DNA from: Litsea cubeba
Taxonomy: Eukaryota; Streptophyta; Magnoliopsida; Laurales; Lauraceae
Direction of reading: 5' to 3'
Assembly: GCA_012931725.1 (NCBI GenBank)
Contig: CM022945.1
Coordinates: 152,668,382-152,732,381, forward strand
Length of the DNA: 64,000 nt
Position 1 is the first letter of the stretch. Every line of letters begins with the position of its first letter. The notes beneath the pieces were generated by a model that worked only from the letters and a program-made list of their open reading frames with translations, did not search any database and was not told the DNA's origin. Both the position numbers and the translations under genes were made by a program. This document shows, piece after piece, positions 61,918 to 64,000 of this stretch.

Positions 61918-64000
61918 ATGGCAGCTTCACTAACCATTACTTTCGATGAAAACAAGCACCAACTCATGCTTCAACAGAAGCAAACCTCGCGCACTTACAA
62001 GCGCCCCATCAGCTGCTGAAGCGTCAACTCCCTCGGCAACTCTCTGAACTCCGGGTCGACCTCGACTCCCCGGACTATCGTCTTTGGGACGCTGGGACCA
62101 TTCCCACTTCCCGAGGAACAAACTGCTCCCTCCAAGAAGCAGAAACTCGCCTCTCAACGTGTCACTACCGTGACACCAAAGGCGAGCACCAGAAGGCCTG
62201 AAGCCCGTGGCAGCCCCACGAAGCCTCGAACTGTAAACGATCAGATCTATCCCAAGACTTGGTCCCCAAGACCTTCACCAAAACACAGAAGGTCCCAAAC
62301 ATCTACCAAGCCAGCATTCCTGGCCCCACTCAAGGAGAACCAGTTCTACCATCTTGCTTACATGAAAGAGGAGAGACCCATCTCCAACCTGACTCTCAAG
62401 TCAACCCAGCATGAGCCGGCTTGTTCCTACAAGCCCAAAATCAGATCATGCATCACAAGGCCTCTACAAGCACCTGCTAAGGCCTACAAACCTGCAGTTC
62501 GACCCTTCATCTCTACAGGGGCCGAACTCCAAAAATTCAAAGCTTCGCTGCAACAGGCGAAGGACAGGGTTCGCATCATGTCCTTGCCCAGCTGCAAAGA
62601 AGACAGGCTCGGCTGCTGCGCCCGAGGGAGCACATCCTTCATCGTCAAAGCCCAGCCAGAGCTGACCGAAGCTCAAATTGCTCGTCGTATACGCCGCCGC
62701 GCGTCATACCGGCAAAAGAGACTAGAGAAGCAAAGGACCCAGCCTCCTACACTTCAAGTCTCTCCCAAATGGGTCGAAAAAGAAAGACCCAACCAAGTTG
62801 CTGCCGTCCATATGGTTGGAAAAACCAGAAGGCGCCAAAAGTCAGCAACAAAAATCCATGTCCGACGTCCGATGACCCGCAGCGTCTCAAGGACAAGAAG
62901 ACATTCAGAAGAATCCCCTGCTCCTTCAAGCAAAGGACAGCAGAGTGATCCTTCCTCAAGCTCTTCTTCAAAAAGAATGAGCCCCAGCTCAGTCACCAGG
63001 ACAGTTTCTTCGTTCGAATCACGAAGGATGAATGTCTTGGCTACAAATTCTGAGCCACCACCCCGCAATCCACCTCCAGAAGATGCGATCACCCGCATCC
63101 AGCAGTTGGAACAGGGCCAGCAGAGGATTGAAACTCTGATGGAAAACCTTCTCCTCGCCTTCCAAAATCAAGCGAACAATGAACCTCCTCCGAATCATCA
63201 AGACGACGAGGTAAATAGAGAAGAAAATGAGTCACGCGCCCTTACCAAAAAGGACGTAAACAGTATCCTCGCCAAAGCAAAAGAAGAGGATATACTCAAG
63301 GAGCATGGGATCAAGCCACCATATCCCTTATGGATGGACTCGGTCCCGTTCCCCACCAAATTCAAGCATCCTACTCTCCAAACATATACGGGGAAAGGAT
63401 CAGCCAGACAGCATGTCATCCACTTCAAGATCCTGACGGGAGCTATCACGGATCAAGATGCACTCAAGAGCCGCCTCTTTGCAAGTACCCTAAAAGGTAC
63501 GGCCTTCGATTGGTACTCCACTCTGCCAGAGGACTCAATCCAAAACTGGGCCATGCTAGAGACACGCTTCCTGACTCACTTCAAAGGTGAAGATCATCTC
63601 GCTACTATGGCTCAGCTGTGCAGCCTAAAACAGGGGGAGAAATAATCAACATATGACTTCATTCACAAGTGGAAAGCAATGGCATACAAATGCTCTGATG
63701 TATTGCCACAAGCGTCGCTAGTCGACATTTGCCGAAACAACATGAGAGCCAGAATCCGCTCCATGATCATCGGCAACAAATCAAAAAACCTGGGAGAACT
63801 CCTAGAAGCTTCCATGGAAGCTGAAACGATGATTAAAGACCTCAACAGTCAGAAATCATCAAGAAAAGAGCCAACCGCCATTGCAACCTCTAAACCAAAG
63901 AAAAAAGAGGTCCTCAATGTGCAGACCAAGTCAGCTCCTCAGCCACCAAAGAAAGCTGAAAATAAAGTTGCTGGTAAGAGACCTGAACTCTCAGATGCCT
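61918..64000 (+). pseudogene. Gag of element D with two in-frame stops, running off the window
   Basis: The ATG at 61918 (context AACAATGGC) opens one frame to base 64000, about 694 codons, broken by TGA at 62017-62019 and TAA at 63643-63645 (likely GAA to TAA after QGEK). The N-terminal half is basic and Pro/Ser-rich (PRTVNDQIYPKTWSPRPSPK; repeated RRxKS phrases). A coiled coil (ITRIQQLEQGQQRIETLMEN) precedes the retrotransposon gag core (FPTKFKHPTLQTYTGKGSA, STLKGTAFDWYSTLPEDSI, LKQGEK-stop-STYDFIHKWK). The last part is Lys-rich (KKEVLNVQTK). Gag would build the particle and package RNA; this copy could only do so with stop readthrough. Confidence 0.85.

Larger units (their letters stand above)
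57667..64000 (+). mobile_element. 5' part of Ty3/gypsy Tat-lineage element D (same family as A)
   Basis: The LTR (57667-60277) matches A's 3' LTR along its whole length. The internal part starts with a PBS candidate, a repeat-rich leader and a gag that continues past the window. It is inserted in the integrase of element C. Confidence 0.9.

Overview
The window is nuclear DNA of a flowering plant. It holds nested LTR retrotransposons of typical angiosperm lineages, plant-type LINEs, a hAT remnant, a plastid ycf1 fragment and one recognisable host gene with canonical plant introns. Species cannot be told from the sequence; the AT-rich exons argue against a grass. There is no prokaryotic gene, CRISPR array or rRNA.

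Layout. (1) 1-10116: the 3' part of a Ty3/gypsy Tat-lineage element ('A'): end of the integrase, several tandem arrays, a decayed spliced gene on the opposite strand with its own TATA box (6480 down to 1815), polypurine tract and 3' LTR (7554-10116). (2) 10117-10940: a long imperfect inverted repeat. (3) About 11000-33381: the first seven coding exons of an aminoalcohol (choline/ethanolamine) phosphotransferase gene (AAPT-like), including a 10-nt microexon. Its introns hold a Ty1/copia element (13188-18062, target duplication CTTTT), a MITE-like repeat, a gag-only Sirevirus derivative (22393-26360, target duplication GTCTA), a plastid ycf1 fragment, a roughly 345-bp tandem repeat and a foldback element. 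(4) 33858-45480: a three-layer nest: a short RTE/SINE-like tail, a 5'-truncated RTE LINE inside that tail, and a young 10.5-kb chromovirus (34939-45395) inside the LINE, each with visible target duplications. (5) 45481-51415: old debris: an L1 LINE end, a chromovirus gag/protease relic split by a hAT remnant, and unassigned sequence. (6) About 51416-57666: a second Tat/Retand-like element ('C') with LTR, PBS, gag and pol carrying two RNase H domains. It is cut in its integrase by (7) element 'D' (57667-64000 and beyond), whose 5' LTR is the same family as A's 3' LTR and whose gag runs off the window.

How it fits together. The only host gene is AAPT, which makes phosphatidylcholine and phosphatidylethanolamine in the endomembrane system. 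All seven exons are in order, on one strand, in consistent phase and with GT-AG borders, so the intron insertions do not by themselves break the message. No exon after exon 7 was found up to 64000; either the last intron exceeds 30 kb or the gene is cut here. The most unusual unit is the antisense gene in element A: a TATA box, a 10-nt first coding exon and four phase-1 introns in a plant-mobile-domain-like gene carried by a retrotransposon against its own direction of transcription. Stops and frameshifts make this copy a pseudogene, but its architecture is readable.
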